Shown: one piece after another, positions 14,552 to 22,494 of the stretch
Layout: the number at the start of each line of letters is the position of its first letter
Numbering within the stretch: the first letter of the stretch is position 1
Made by a program: the position numbers and the translations under genes
The notes under the pieces: model-generated
The model's input: only the letters and a program-made list of their open reading frames with translations
The model's database searches: none
Told to the model about the DNA's origin: nothing
Source: Pseudomonadota bacterium
GTDB lineage: Bacteria; Pseudomonadota; Alphaproteobacteria; Sphingomonadales; SMXR01
Assembly: GCA_022566895.1 (NCBI GenBank)
Contig: JADFIA010000018.1
Span: forward strand, 1 to 40,860
Length of the DNA stretch: 40,860 nucleotides
Direction: 5' to 3'

Positions 14552-15868
14552 ATCAAAGCTCAGCGGCTGGCCTGCCGGGGCGCCCAAGATCTCATCCTCC
14601 CACATCACGCGGACGCCGCGGATGATCGTGCCTTTGACTTTGCCCTTGATGGTCATGTCCTCGAACGGCGACCAGCCGGCCCGGCTGCGAAGCCAGGCCC
14701 GCCTGATGGTCCACAAGTGATCAAGATCGACGATCGTAAAATCGGCATGCCGCCCCACTTCCAGGCGTCCCTTGTCGCCAAGGCCGAAGATGCGGGCCGG
14801 GCCGTGGGCCACCAGATCGACCAGCCGCTCAAGGCTTAATCGCCCCTCCGCCAAGTGATGAAGCAACAGTGGCATCAGCGTCTGCACGCCCGGCATGCCG
14901 GCTGGGCTTTTAGGATAGGTCCTTTGTTTTTCCTCGATTGTATGGGGCGCGTGGTCCGAGCCGACCACATCGGCAACCCCGTCGCTCACCGCCTGCCAGA
15001 TGGCCTCGCGGTGCCGGGCGCCGCGGATCGGCGGATTCATCTGGGCGAAAGTGTTGTGCAAACGGTAACACTCGGGCGCTGTGAGGGTCAGGTGCTGGGG
15101 TGTGACCTCGATCGTCGCGATATCCTTGGCCTGGGCCAGCAACGCAAGCTCTTGGGAAGTTGTAACGTGCAGCACATGAATTCGCCGTCCGGTTTCCCTG
15201 GCCAGCTTGACGACCCGTTTGGTGGCCAAAAACGCCACCTCCTCGTCCCGCCACACCGGGTGGGTCTCGACCTTGCCCGGCTCGGCCAGATGCTGTCGCT
15301 GCTCCAGTCGGGTTTCGTCCTCGGCGTGAATAGCGACCCGGCGATTGCCGTGGCTCAAAACTTCCCGTAGGGCTTCGTCCCCGGCCACCAGAAGGGTGCC
15401 GGTCGACGAGCCCATAAACACTTTTACGCCGGCGCAACCGGCCTGCCTTTCAAGTTCGGCCAGGCCTTGGGCGTTCTCAGCCGTGCCGCCGACATAAAAG
15501 GCGTGGTCGCAATACATGCGTCCCTTGGCGCGCTTGAGCTTGTCCTCAAGGGCTGCCGCGTCGGTGGTCGGCGGCCAGGTATTCGGCATTTCGAAAACTG
15601 CAGTGATGCCGCCCATGACCGCGGCTTCGGAGCCCGAGGCCAGATCCTCCTTCGCCTCGCCGCCCGGTTCGCGGAAATGCACCTGACTGTCGATGGCGCC
15701 GGGCAGGACATGCAGACCCGCCGCCTCGACTACTTCTGCCGCATCCGCCGCCCCGAGATCGCCGATCTCGTCAATGCGCGCCTGGCGCACACCCACATCG
15801 GCCCTGATCGTGCCCTCTGGGGTCACGCAGATGCCGCCGCGGATCAGAAGATCGAAGGTCTCGGCCAT
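14534..15868 (-). CDS. pyrC: Dihydroorotase (class I amidohydrolase)
   Basis: This 444-residue enzyme closes carbamoyl-aspartate to dihydroorotate in pyrimidine synthesis. Metal-binding 'GAIDSQVHFREPG' comes early. 'EMPNTWPPTTD' is the substrate loop, 'GVKVFMGSSTG' supplies the carboxylated Lys, and 'HAEDETRL', 'HVLHVTTSQE' and 'VVGSDHAPHTIEEK' supply the His ligands and catalytic Asp. The HFREPG and SDHAPH forms suit dihydroorotase, but allantoinase or hydantoinase relatives are close. AGGAAGG precedes the ATG at 15868. Two copies of a 15-base repeat lie just upstream. Divergent from ygfZ. No other pyr gene is adjacent. Confidence 0.88.
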   Translation of the reverse strand: MAETFDLLIRGGICVTPEGTIRADVGVRQARIDEIGDLGAADAAEVVEAAGLHVLPGAIDSQVHFREPGGEAKEDLASGSEAAVMGGITAVFEMPNTWPPTTDAAALEDKLKRAKGRMYCDHAFYVGGTAENAQGLAELERQAGCAGVKVFMGSSTGTLLVAGDEALREVLSHGNRRVAIHAEDETRLEQRQHLAEPGKVETHPVWRDEEVAFLATKRVVKLARETGRRIHVLHVTTSQELALLAQAKDIATIEVTPQHLTLTAPECYRLHNTFAQMNPPIRGARHREAIWQAVSDGVADVVGSDHAPHTIEEKQRTYPKSPAGMPGVQTLMPLLLHHLAEGRLSLERLVDLVAHGPARIFGLGDKGRLEVGRHADFTIVDLDHLWTIRRAWLRSRAGWSPFEDMTIKGKVKGTIIRGVRVMWEDEILGAPAGQPLSFDETLDL

Positions 15869-15876
15869 GGTTCCTT

Positions 15877-15915
15877 CCTGGATGGCTGGCCAAACAGTCG
15901 CCTGGATGGCTGGCC
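15877..15915. repeat. 15-base direct repeat upstream of the dihydroorotase gene
   Basis: CCTGGATGGCTGGCC occurs at 15877-15891 and again at 15901-15915, with a 24-base period, directly before the Shine-Dalgarno of the dihydroorotase gene. It could be a small tandem duplication or a pair of binding sites; nothing shows which. Confidence 0.6.
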
Positions 15916-16033
15916 CCAAAGGGTTGGCCTCTTGTACCTGCCGGCCCGGGCTTTCTCAAGTCTTTCGGCCGGCGCCGCTTGCCCTGCTTACCGATCCGGT
16001 CTAATTCAAGGGGCAACCGAGGAACCCTCATCG

Positions 16034-16915
16034 ATGAACGACGTGCAAAGCCATACCGTGCCGCTATCCGAGCGTGGAATCGTCGCGATTTCCGGCCCCG
16101 ACACGCGCTCCTTTCTGCAGGGTCTGATCACCAACGATATCGAAAAGGTCAGCCCTACCCGCGCCATCTACGCCGGGCTGCTGTCGCCGCAGGGTAAATA
16201 TCTTTTTGATTTCTTCATCGCCGATGATGGCCAGCGCCTGCTTTTTGATTGCGAGGCCGCACGGCTCGAAGAATTCATTCGCACGCTGGGGCTTTATCGC
16301 CTTAGGGCCGAGGTCGAGATTGTGGACGTCTCGCGTGGATGGCGGGTCTGGGCCCTGCTCGGCGGTGATGGGGGTGGCCAGCCCGGCGCCTGCCAAGCCA
16401 TGGACGGCGGCCTCAGGTTCGTCGACCCGCGGCTTGCGGAGCTTGGCAGCCGGGCCATATTGGCGGCCGATATCGAGCCGCCGGAGCCGCAACGCGGGTT
16501 CGGCGTCTACGAAGAATTGCGCCTTTCTCTGGGCCTTCCGGACGGCAGCCGCGATATTGCAGCGGGCCGCCAGACGTTTCTCGAGGCCAACGCCAAGGAG
16601 CTGGCCGGGGTCGATTTCGAAAAGGGCTGCTACGTCGGCCAGGAAGTGACGGCGCGGATGAATTATCGCGGTACCCTCAAAAAGCGCCTGTTGCCGATCG
16701 TCTTTGAAGGCCCGGCCCCGGCCCCGGGCAGCCTGATAGCAGCCGCCGAAAGAACGGCCGGTGACGTGCGCTCAGCCATCGACGGCCGCGCCATGGCGCT
16801 GGTGCGGCTCGAATTTCTGGAAGGCCCGCTTGAGTTGGAGGACGGCCGGCCCTGCCGGGTCGATGTGCCGTCCTGGCTGGCCCTTGACGGAACGGCCAAA
16901 AGCTCGCCATCATAA
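16034..16915 (+). CDS. ygfZ: Folate-binding protein YgfZ (GcvT-like)
   Basis: YgfZ is a tetrahydrofolate-binding protein that helps maintain certain Fe-S enzymes. The protein is 293 aa. The family hallmark K-G-C-Y-x-G-Q-E appears as 'FEKGCYVGQEVTARMNYRG', with the conserved Cys. The N-terminal GcvT-like part has 'SGPDTRSFLQGLITNDIEKV' and 'GLLSPQGKYLFDFFI'. The chosen ATG has GAGGAA about 10 bases upstream. An open frame extends far upstream to 15467 but lies over the dihydroorotase gene and shows no homology. It is followed 18 bases later by a 35-residue membrane protein gene, possibly cotranscribed. Confidence 0.94.
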   Translation: MNDVQSHTVPLSERGIVAISGPDTRSFLQGLITNDIEKVSPTRAIYAGLLSPQGKYLFDFFIADDGQRLLFDCEAARLEEFIRTLGLYRLRAEVEIVDVSRGWRVWALLGGDGGGQPGACQAMDGGLRFVDPRLAELGSRAILAADIEPPEPQRGFGVYEELRLSLGLPDGSRDIAAGRQTFLEANAKELAGVDFEKGCYVGQEVTARMNYRGTLKKRLLPIVFEGPAPAPGSLIAAAERTAGDVRSAIDGRAMALVRLEFLEGPLELEDGRPCRVDVPSWLALDGTAKSSPS

Positions 16916-16933
16916 GAAACGGCGGAGGGCCCA

Positions 16934-17041
16934 ATGTCCAGAAAGCACAAGAAAGTCAAGCTTGGCGACGAAAAACGCCTGATCGCGGTCTTCGTCGTCG
17001 CCATCGCCGTCTTCGGCCTGATTGTCTATTTCGCGGATTAG
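16934..17041 (+). CDS. Small single-pass membrane protein (35 aa)
   Basis: An ATG with GGAGGG eight bases upstream opens a 35-codon frame that begins 'MSRKHKKVKLGDEKRL' and continues as one hydrophobic helix ('IAVFVVAIAVFGLIVYF') ending 'AD'. The basic start followed by a single helix gives an N-in/C-out membrane topology by the positive-inside rule. The frame follows ygfZ by 18 bases on the same strand. Its stop (17039-17041) overlaps the stop of the convergent nitrilase gene. Too short for ordinary gene finders. The good ribosome site and amphipathic layout make it a likely real gene; the function is unknown. Confidence 0.7.
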   Translation: MSRKHKKVKLGDEKRLIAVFVVAIAVFGLIVYFAD

Positions 17042-17844
17042 AGCGTGAAATAAGCCTCGGGTCTCATGAGCGGGATGTAGGGGCGTTCGGCGGCGGCTTT
17101 GGCCTGCAATTCAAGATCATAATCGGCGTAAAGGATCTGCTCGCTGTGGTCGGCCTTGGCGACAAGGCCGCCGTTCGGATCGGCCAGCATCGAGCCACCA
17201 CAAAAGTCCATCTCCCCTTCCAGCCCGACCCGGTTGCACATGGCAACATAGAGGCTGTTCTGCATGGCCGGGATGCGCACCTCCCACTCGAAGACCTCGA
17301 GGGGCTCGCCGTTGACGATAGCGGTCGGGATGACCACCAGTTGCGCCCCCTGCAAGGCGCATGATCTCAGGCTTTCCGGGTAATGGCGGTCAAAGCAGAT
17401 GACCACGCCGATCTTGCCGAAGCGGGTCGGATAGACGCCAAAGCCGGTGTCCGAAGGCGTGTAATAGTCCTGTTCGTAAAAGCCGGGCATTTGCACAATA
17501 TGGACCATCTTCGAGATGCCCAAAATCTCACCATCCGCATCGATGACCAGCGAGGCGTCAAAGCGGTTCCGACCCTCTTCAAGATAAAAATTGGGGACCG
17601 CCACCACGCCCAGCCGCTTGCAGGCCTCCTGCATCCGTCGGACCGCCGGATGGTCGATCCCGATCGCATAGATCGAGGCGCGGCGGTTTTCATATTGCGG
17701 AAAAAAAGGTGAAAACTGCAACTCGGGGAAGATCGCAACATGGGCGCCCTTTGCCGCCGCTGCCTCGAGAAGCTCCAGGGATTTTTCAACATTGGCCTCG
17801 AGGTCTTCCAACATTGACATTTGGACAAGAGCAATCCTTGGCAT
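17038..17844 (-). CDS. Carbon-nitrogen hydrolase (nitrilase superfamily)
   Basis: This 268-residue cytosolic hydrolase carries the Glu-Lys-Cys triad: Glu in 'HVAIFPELQFSPFF', Lys in 'GISKMVHIVQ' and Cys in 'IGVVICFDRHYPESLR'. The latter resembles the N-carbamoylputrescine amidase and beta-ureidopropionase branch, which cleave N-carbamoyl amines or amino acids. The usual length is 260-300. It is the last gene of a minus-strand run cupin, AsnC-type regulator, nitrilase with gaps of about 42 and 33 bases, probably one operon. Substrate is not clear. Context with RraA-fold genes suggests catabolism of a nitrogen-containing carboxylic compound, which is inference. Confidence 0.9.
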   Translation of the reverse strand: MPRIALVQMSMLEDLEANVEKSLELLEAAAAKGAHVAIFPELQFSPFFPQYENRRASIYAIGIDHPAVRRMQEACKRLGVVAVPNFYLEEGRNRFDASLVIDADGEILGISKMVHIVQMPGFYEQDYYTPSDTGFGVYPTRFGKIGVVICFDRHYPESLRSCALQGAQLVVIPTAIVNGEPLEVFEWEVRIPAMQNSLYVAMCNRVGLEGEMDFCGGSMLADPNGGLVAKADHSEQILYADYDLELQAKAAAERPYIPLMRPEAYFTL

Positions 17845-17877
17845 TTCTTCTCTTTCAGATTTCAGATGCGGCCCAGG

Positions 17878-18369
17878 TCATGGCGTTGAGCCGGCAGCTG
17901 GCTGCAGATTGACGCCGCTTAATATGGCCTGTTCGAGAATCGTCTTCAACACGATGGTGGTGCGGACGCTGGCGACGGTGCGTATGACATCAATCTCATT
18001 ATCGAGAATTTCAGCCAGCGTTTGAGCGTTTTCGGTTCGCAGCTTGAGCAAGAAGCAGTCTTCGCCGGCAATCTTGTGCACTTCTTCGACCCCGGTAACC
18101 TTGGCCAGCGCTGCCCCGGTGTCAAAGCTGCGGGTCGGCTTCAGTTCGGCTACAAAAATATAGGCCAGAATTCCGTAACCGAGACCGGCAGCATCGACGC
18201 GGGCCTCATAACCGCGGATCACGCCGGCTTTCTCAAGCTTTTTAATCCGCTCGAAGATCGCCGAGGCAGCGATCCCGACCTCGCGGGCAATGTCAGCCTT
18301 CGATGTGGTCGCATCTTGCAACAGGATGCTTAGTATCCTGCGGTCGATACTATCGAGTTTTATGGTCAT
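17878..18369 (-). CDS. Lrp/AsnC family transcriptional regulator
   Basis: This 163-residue regulator has the N-terminal winged helix ('LDSIDRRILSILLQDATTSKADIAREVGIAASAIFER' region, residues ~5-41) and the C-terminal RAM ligand-binding domain ('AYIFVAELKPTRSF', 'EVHKIAGEDCFLLKLR'). The 'G-E-D-x-x-L' block is where effectors such as amino acids bind. GAGGG precedes the ATG. It lies between the cupin and nitrilase genes. Since AsnC proteins usually control their own operon and divergent neighbours, the AT-rich gap at 18805-18902 is the likely target, covering the RraA operon too. Confidence 0.94.
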   Translation of the reverse strand: MTIKLDSIDRRILSILLQDATTSKADIAREVGIAASAIFERIKKLEKAGVIRGYEARVDAAGLGYGILAYIFVAELKPTRSFDTGAALAKVTGVEEVHKIAGEDCFLLKLRTENAQTLAEILDNEIDVIRTVASVRTTIVLKTILEQAILSGVNLQPAAGSTP

Positions 18370-18411
18370 TTTCCCTCCCCTGGAGATAAACCGGACTAAG
18401 GATCCACCAAT

Positions 18412-18804
18412 TCAGGGATCGCCCACCGCTTTGCTGCTCCGATGTTCAAACGTAATGTTGACCGTTCGACCCTTGGCCCTGGTGCGATGCAGGACACCCT
18501 TCGGTATGGTCATGAAATCGCCGGGCTTCAGCACCTCGGTTCGCTCTTCGAGATCAATATTAAGTTCCCCCTCGAGGACGATAAAGGCTTCATCGCTATC
18601 TAAATGCCGATGCCAATGAAAATCCCGATCTATGACACTGACACGGATGACGTGGTCGTTGATTTCGCTTAGGACAAAATTATGCCAATCCGAGCGAATC
18701 CCGCTGGTCGCCTTCAAAATGTTGAGTTTTTCAAGATGTCTTCTACCGTCCTGCATGAGTCTTACAATCTCGATATCAATTTCGTCGTTTAATCTATGTA
18801 TCAT
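18412..18804 (-). CDS. Cupin domain protein
   Basis: This 130-residue single-domain cupin has motif 1 as 'DFHWHRHLDSDEAFIVLEGE' (H-x-H with the later Glu) and motif 2 as 'PGDFMTIPKGVLHRT'. The His and Glu ligands are those of a metal-binding cupin. It could be a small isomerase, dioxygenase or sugar/ligand sensor, and sequence does not say which. First gene of the minus-strand cupin-AsnC-nitrilase run and divergent from the first RraA-fold gene across an AT-rich gap of about 98 bases. Confidence 0.85.
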   Translation of the reverse strand: MIHRLNDEIDIEIVRLMQDGRRHLEKLNILKATSGIRSDWHNFVLSEINDHVIRVSVIDRDFHWHRHLDSDEAFIVLEGELNIDLEERTEVLKPGDFMTIPKGVLHRTRAKGRTVNITFEHRSSKAVGDP

Positions 18805-18902
18805 AATAATATTAGTTGATTCAATCTATTTAATATAATATATCCGTGATTCCATCTCATAATGGCGAAAGATTGCAAATCCACTTTTTGCCCGGATTGC
18901 TC
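18805..18902. promoter_or_regulatory. AT-rich divergent promoter region
   Basis: This gap between the divergent cupin and RraA genes is much richer in A and T than its surroundings. It holds the palindrome TTGATTCAA (18816-18824) and a TATAAT-like box on the plus strand (18834-18839). An AsnC-type regulator is encoded two genes away. The stretch is the natural site for promoters of both operons and for regulator binding; exact -35 boxes are not clear. Confidence 0.5.
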
Positions 18903-19559
18903 ATGACAAACGCTGATGAATTGAAAAAGTATTCGACCAGTCTTCTCTCGGACGCCATGGAACGAGCCCAGCTTAAGGGCGGAATTGGCGGCCTGAATTC
19001 GTTTGGACAGCCAATCCTCGCCGCTGGAAGAATCGTAACCATTCAACTGGGGCCGGCGTCGAATCTCCGCTCCGCAGTCCATCTTGGCGCCCGGGCAATT
19101 CAAAGTGCCAAGCCGGGCAGTATCCTGGTCATCGACAATGGCGCCGATACCCGGGCCGCATGCTGGGGCGGGTTATTGACGCTGGCGGCAAAACGAAAAG
19201 GTGTATCCGGGCTGTTGGTCAATGGGCTGGTCCGGGATTTGGAGGAAATCCGCGGCCATGGCATGCCTTTGTTGGCGCTTGGGACAACGCCGCTCACCGC
19301 TCGCGGCCGTTACATCGAGATCGGTACCAATGTGCCGATTACGATCTCCGGCGTGACCATACATCCAGGCGATTTTGCGGTTCTGGATCCATCGGGGGCG
19401 GTGATCATACCTCAGACACGGATCCGCGACGTGCTTTCACAGGCCGCCAAATTGCAATGCTTCGAAGAAGAATTCGAACGGGCCTTGGCGGCCGGGGAGG
19501 ACCCGGTCACGGTTCTTGATTCCCGGTATGAAGCATTGGTCGAAGGGCCCGCCAGATGA
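18903..19559 (+). CDS. RraA-fold protein, copy 1
   Basis: This 218-residue protein belongs to the RraA / class II pyruvate aldolase superfamily (HMG/CHA aldolase-like). Signature residues are 'GSILVIDNGADTRAACWGGLLTLAAK', 'GLLVNGLVRDLEEIRG' (the Arg-Asp pair that binds oxoacid and metal) and 'ITISGVTIHPGDFAVLDPSGAVIIP'. The conserved Arg-Asp suggests a metal-dependent lyase or aldolase rather than the RNase E inhibitor role. The ATG at 18903 is preferred over 18846, which would add an unrelated stretch. First of three tandem paralogues; its stop overlaps the next start by four bases (ATGA). Confidence 0.87.
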   Translation: MTNADELKKYSTSLLSDAMERAQLKGGIGGLNSFGQPILAAGRIVTIQLGPASNLRSAVHLGARAIQSAKPGSILVIDNGADTRAACWGGLLTLAAKRKGVSGLLVNGLVRDLEEIRGHGMPLLALGTTPLTARGRYIEIGTNVPITISGVTIHPGDFAVLDPSGAVIIPQTRIRDVLSQAAKLQCFEEEFERALAAGEDPVTVLDSRYEALVEGPAR

Positions 19560-20224
19560 CCGCCCCTGAACGCTTCGCCGAACTGCCACTGGCGGCGATC
19601 AGCGATGCGCTTGATCTGGTGGGCTTTGCCGGACAATGCGAAGGGATCAGGCCGCTTGATCCTTCGTTTCGGTTGGTGGGCGAATGCTTCACGGTCGAAT
19701 ACGTCCCTATAGAAGAGGCCGCGAAGGATCAAACGGTCGGAGATTACATCGACGATGTGCCGCCGGGGGCGGTGATCGTGATCAACAATACAGGCCGCAC
19801 CGATTGCACGGTCTGGGGTGACCTATTGACCTTGGCGGCCAAGCAAAGAGGGATTGCAGGGACGGTTATCGACGGCGTGGCCAGAGATTTTCGGTTTTCA
19901 TCCGAATTAAACTATCCGCTGTTTTCGTTGGGGATTTACATGCGCACCGGAAAGGGCCGTGTGGGGCTTCGTGCAGTTCAGGAACCGACCACTTTCAGGG
20001 GTGTGGAAATATCGCCCGGCGACATTGTAATCGGTGACGCAGATGGAATTGTCGTTGTGCCGAACCCCATCAGGCAAGAGGTCTGGGACCTGGCTCGCAA
20101 AGTTGAGGAAACTGAGGACAAGATTCGCCACGCCATCATGTCCGGCCAGACGCTCACAGCGGCGCGGCGCCGTTTCGGCTACCATTCTTTGGCCGCGGGA
20201 AAGGTTCCGGTCGATGAAAGCTGA
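19556..20224 (+). CDS. RraA-fold protein, copy 2
   Basis: This 222-residue paralogue of the preceding gene has 'GAVIVINNTGRTDCTVWGDLLTLAAK', 'GIAGTVIDGVARDFRFSSEL' with the Arg-Asp pair, and 'FRGVEISPGDIVIGDADGIVVVP'. It ends in a longer helical tail ('VWDLARKVEETEDKIRHAI'), typical of the 4-hydroxy-4-methyl-2-oxoglutarate aldolase branch. The paralogues differ strongly, so this is not a recent duplication. Translation is coupled on both sides, by a 4-base overlap before and an 11-base overlap after. Confidence 0.88.
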   Translation: MTAPERFAELPLAAISDALDLVGFAGQCEGIRPLDPSFRLVGECFTVEYVPIEEAAKDQTVGDYIDDVPPGAVIVINNTGRTDCTVWGDLLTLAAKQRGIAGTVIDGVARDFRFSSELNYPLFSLGIYMRTGKGRVGLRAVQEPTTFRGVEISPGDIVIGDADGIVVVPNPIRQEVWDLARKVEETEDKIRHAIMSGQTLTAARRRFGYHSLAAGKVPVDES

Positions 20225-20858
20225 ATTGATAAAACGACTTTCCAAACTACCGCCCGCGGCCCTCTATGAGGCGGCTGAAAGCTGCAGGGTCCTGCGCTCA
20301 GTATTCTGGCCGGTAACCAGAGCCAATAATTTCGCCGGTGCCGCCTTTACTGTGTTTTGTTCCGGCGACAGCAATCTTGCTATCCACGCAGCATTATATT
20401 CGGCCAAACCCGGGGACGTGCTAACGATCGCGACCGGTGCCGATTGTGAGTGCGCTTTCCTTGGCCAGCTGATTGTTGAGGCTGCTGCTTTGGTTGGCCT
20501 CGGGGGAATCGTTATCGATGGGCGAGTGCGTGATCTGGAAGCGCTCAAAAAATCTGAACTCCCTGTGTTTTGTCGCGGCCATGCGGTTCAAGGACCGAGC
20601 AAACAGCGACTTGGTCGGGATAGCATCCAAAAGCCAATCGAAATTGGAGACACGCTGATCCGCCCGGGCGATTTTATTTGCGGCGACAGGGATGGGATCG
20701 TGGTGCTGCCCGGCAAGCCAGCGCAAGATATCGCCGCAGCGGCAGAGTATCGCATGGGCAATGAGACCCGCATCCTTGGGGCGCTCCGCAATAGCCGAGA
20801 CCCGCTTTACAAACTATTGGGGATCGATCTCGGATCGTGGAAGGATGAGGCGCGTTGA
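20214..20858 (+). CDS. RraA-fold protein, copy 3
   Basis: This is a 214-residue third paralogue starting at the ATG at 20214, inside the end of copy 2. It has 'GDVLTIATGADCECAFLGQLIVEAAA', 'GGIVIDGRVRDLEALK' with Arg-Asp, and 'IEIGDTLIRPGDFICGDRDGIVVLP'. An open frame reaches back to 20034 but overlaps copy 2 and has no homology there. The stop TGA is shared with a TTG start of the hydrolase gene. Three different RraA-fold proteins side by side could form a hetero-oligomer or act on related substrates. Confidence 0.87.
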   Translation: MKAELIKRLSKLPPAALYEAAESCRVLRSVFWPVTRANNFAGAAFTVFCSGDSNLAIHAALYSAKPGDVLTIATGADCECAFLGQLIVEAAALVGLGGIVIDGRVRDLEALKKSELPVFCRGHAVQGPSKQRLGRDSIQKPIEIGDTLIRPGDFICGDRDGIVVLPGKPAQDIAAAAEYRMGNETRILGALRNSRDPLYKLLGIDLGSWKDEAR

Positions 20859-21658
20859 TAGAAAAATATGTCAAGATTCGACACCGCAAGGAGGAGCTAA
20901 GCCTGGCCACTCTTTACCGGGAAGGCACGAGGCCAGCCATCGTGTTTTTGCACGGCTTTGGCTCGACAAAGGAAGATTACACCGAGGCGTTCAGGCTCTC
21001 CGCCTTGCAAGATTACGAAATGCTGGCCTTCGATTTTCCGGGCTGTGGGGCGTCACCCACGCCTGCCACCGCTATTTCGGTCAAGGCGCTTGTGGAAATT
21101 ACGATTGGGGTGGTTGATCGGCTGGGCATAGAGCGCTTTTGCCTCGTCGGACACAGTATGGGAGGGTTGGCGGCGTTGCTGTTGGCGTCCAGTTTTCCAG
21201 AACGTGTCGCTGCCTTTTCAAATATTGAAGGAAATCTTGCCGAGGAGGATTGCTTTTTTTCCCGTCAGGTTCGCGAGCACCCCACTGACAACGCCGAGCA
21301 GTTCCTGCACGGCTTGGCTAAACGCGTCGAAGCAGTTGATTTGGCGGGTTTTCCCCTTTGCGGGGCCGGTCTCGTGCAAAAGGTCGATGCCACGGCAGCG
21401 ATTCAGTTTTTGAATTCGATCTTGGAGCGAACCGAAAAAGGCGACCTGTTGGAGATGTTTTTGAGGCTGCCGATGCCCAAGCAATTTGTTTACGGCGAGG
21501 AAAACGAGGGCCTATCCTATTTGAAGCGGCTCAAGGAGGCAGGCGTTGTTGTTTCAAGAATAGCGCGATCGAGTCATTTTCCAATGCACACAAACCCTGA
21601 CGCGATGTTCGACGCGATCTCCGGATTTACAAATAAATCGAAAAATTGTCAGGCGTAG
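20855..21658 (+). CDS. Alpha/beta hydrolase
   Basis: This 267-residue hydrolase has 'IVFLHGFGSTKEDY' (oxyanion region), the nucleophile elbow 'LVGHSMGGLAAL' with the catalytic Ser, and a late His in 'RSSHFPMHTNPD'. A cap-like insertion with many charged residues follows the elbow. It starts at a TTG that overlaps the TGA of RraA copy 3 (TTGA), with purine-rich AAGGATGAGG upstream, so it is translationally coupled. Esterase, C-C bond hydrolase or lactonase are all possible. Context suggests it acts in the same route as the RraA-fold proteins. Its end overlaps nadC on the other strand by 10 bases. Confidence 0.88.
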   Translation: MIEKYVKIRHRKEELSLATLYREGTRPAIVFLHGFGSTKEDYTEAFRLSALQDYEMLAFDFPGCGASPTPATAISVKALVEITIGVVDRLGIERFCLVGHSMGGLAALLLASSFPERVAAFSNIEGNLAEEDCFFSRQVREHPTDNAEQFLHGLAKRVEAVDLAGFPLCGAGLVQKVDATAAIQFLNSILERTEKGDLLEMFLRLPMPKQFVYGEENEGLSYLKRLKEAGVVVSRIARSSHFPMHTNPDAMFDAISGFTNKSKNCQA

Positions 21659-22491
21659 TCGAGGCCAATATCGACCGCCGGCGCGGATTGGGTAATGCGG
21701 CCGACCGAGATGTAATCGACACCGCTCTCGGCGATCTGGCGGATATTTTCGAGGCTGACACCGCCCGAGGCCTCGAGTTTGGCCCGCCCCTTGTAAAGCC
21801 GCACTGCCTCTTTAAGCTCGCTTGGGCCCATATTGTCGAGTAGCAACCGCCCTGCCCCGGCCTCGACCGCGGTGGCCGCCTGTTCGAGCGTGTCGCATTC
21901 GACTTCAACGGTCATCCCGGTCTCAAGCACCGCCGCCAGCGCCGCGCTGACTGCGGCCTTAACGCCGCCGGCAGCGGCGATGTGATTGTCCTTGATCAAC
22001 ACCGCGTCGTAGAGCCCCATGCGATGATTTCGGGCCCCGCCAAGCCGCGTGGCGTATTTTTCCAACCGCCTTAGCAGTGGAATGGTCTTGCGGGTATCCA
22101 AAAGAACCACGCCGGTCCCTTCGATGGCCTCGACATAGGCGCGGGTCAGGGTGGCGATGCCCGAGAGGTGCTGAACTAGGTTTAGAGCCGCCCGCTCGCC
22201 GGCCAAAAGGCTTCGGGCATTTCCAGCGATATGCATTAAGAAAGCACCGCTCGGAGCACTGTCGCCGTCCTTGACCAGCAAATCAATCGCCGCAGCGGGG
22301 TCCAGTTTGCGGAACAGCGCTTCAGCGAGATCGAGGCCGGCCACCACCAAGGGCTGCCGCGTAGCCATGTGGGCCGAGAGATTGGCCTCAGGGCTCAATA
22401 CGGCGTTCGAGGTGACGTCGCCAGAGCCGATGTCCTCGGCCAACAGCCGATCAAGAAAGTTCTCCAGCGCCTGTCCCTGAAGCGGCTGCAT
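21649..22491 (-). CDS. nadC: Nicotinate-nucleotide pyrophosphorylase (quinolinate phosphoribosyltransferase)
   Basis: NadC turns quinolinate and PRPP into nicotinate mononucleotide in NAD synthesis. At 280 aa it is normal length. Signatures are 'EDIGSGDVTSNAV', 'ERAALNLVQHLSGIAT', 'LLDTRKTIPLLRRLEKYA' (usually TRKTTPG), 'GGARNHRMGLYDAVLIKDNH', 'VEVECDTLEQA', 'LLDNMGP' and 'EASGGVSLENI'. The substitution in TRKT-I-P lies by the PRPP/quinolinate site and is worth noting, though the key Arg, Lys and His residues remain. It follows nadA by three bases in the same operon. Confidence 0.96.
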   Translation of the reverse strand: MQPLQGQALENFLDRLLAEDIGSGDVTSNAVLSPEANLSAHMATRQPLVVAGLDLAEALFRKLDPAAAIDLLVKDGDSAPSGAFLMHIAGNARSLLAGERAALNLVQHLSGIATLTRAYVEAIEGTGVVLLDTRKTIPLLRRLEKYATRLGGARNHRMGLYDAVLIKDNHIAAAGGVKAAVSAALAAVLETGMTVEVECDTLEQAATAVEAGAGRLLLDNMGPSELKEAVRLYKGRAKLEASGGVSLENIRQIAESGVDYISVGRITQSAPAVDIGLDYA

Positions 22492-22494
22492 CGA

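Noticed and set aside
15467-16033. Long N-terminal extension of ygfZ
   Set aside because: The extension overlaps the dihydroorotase gene in antisense and has no similarity to the family. A good ribosome site precedes the ATG at 16034.
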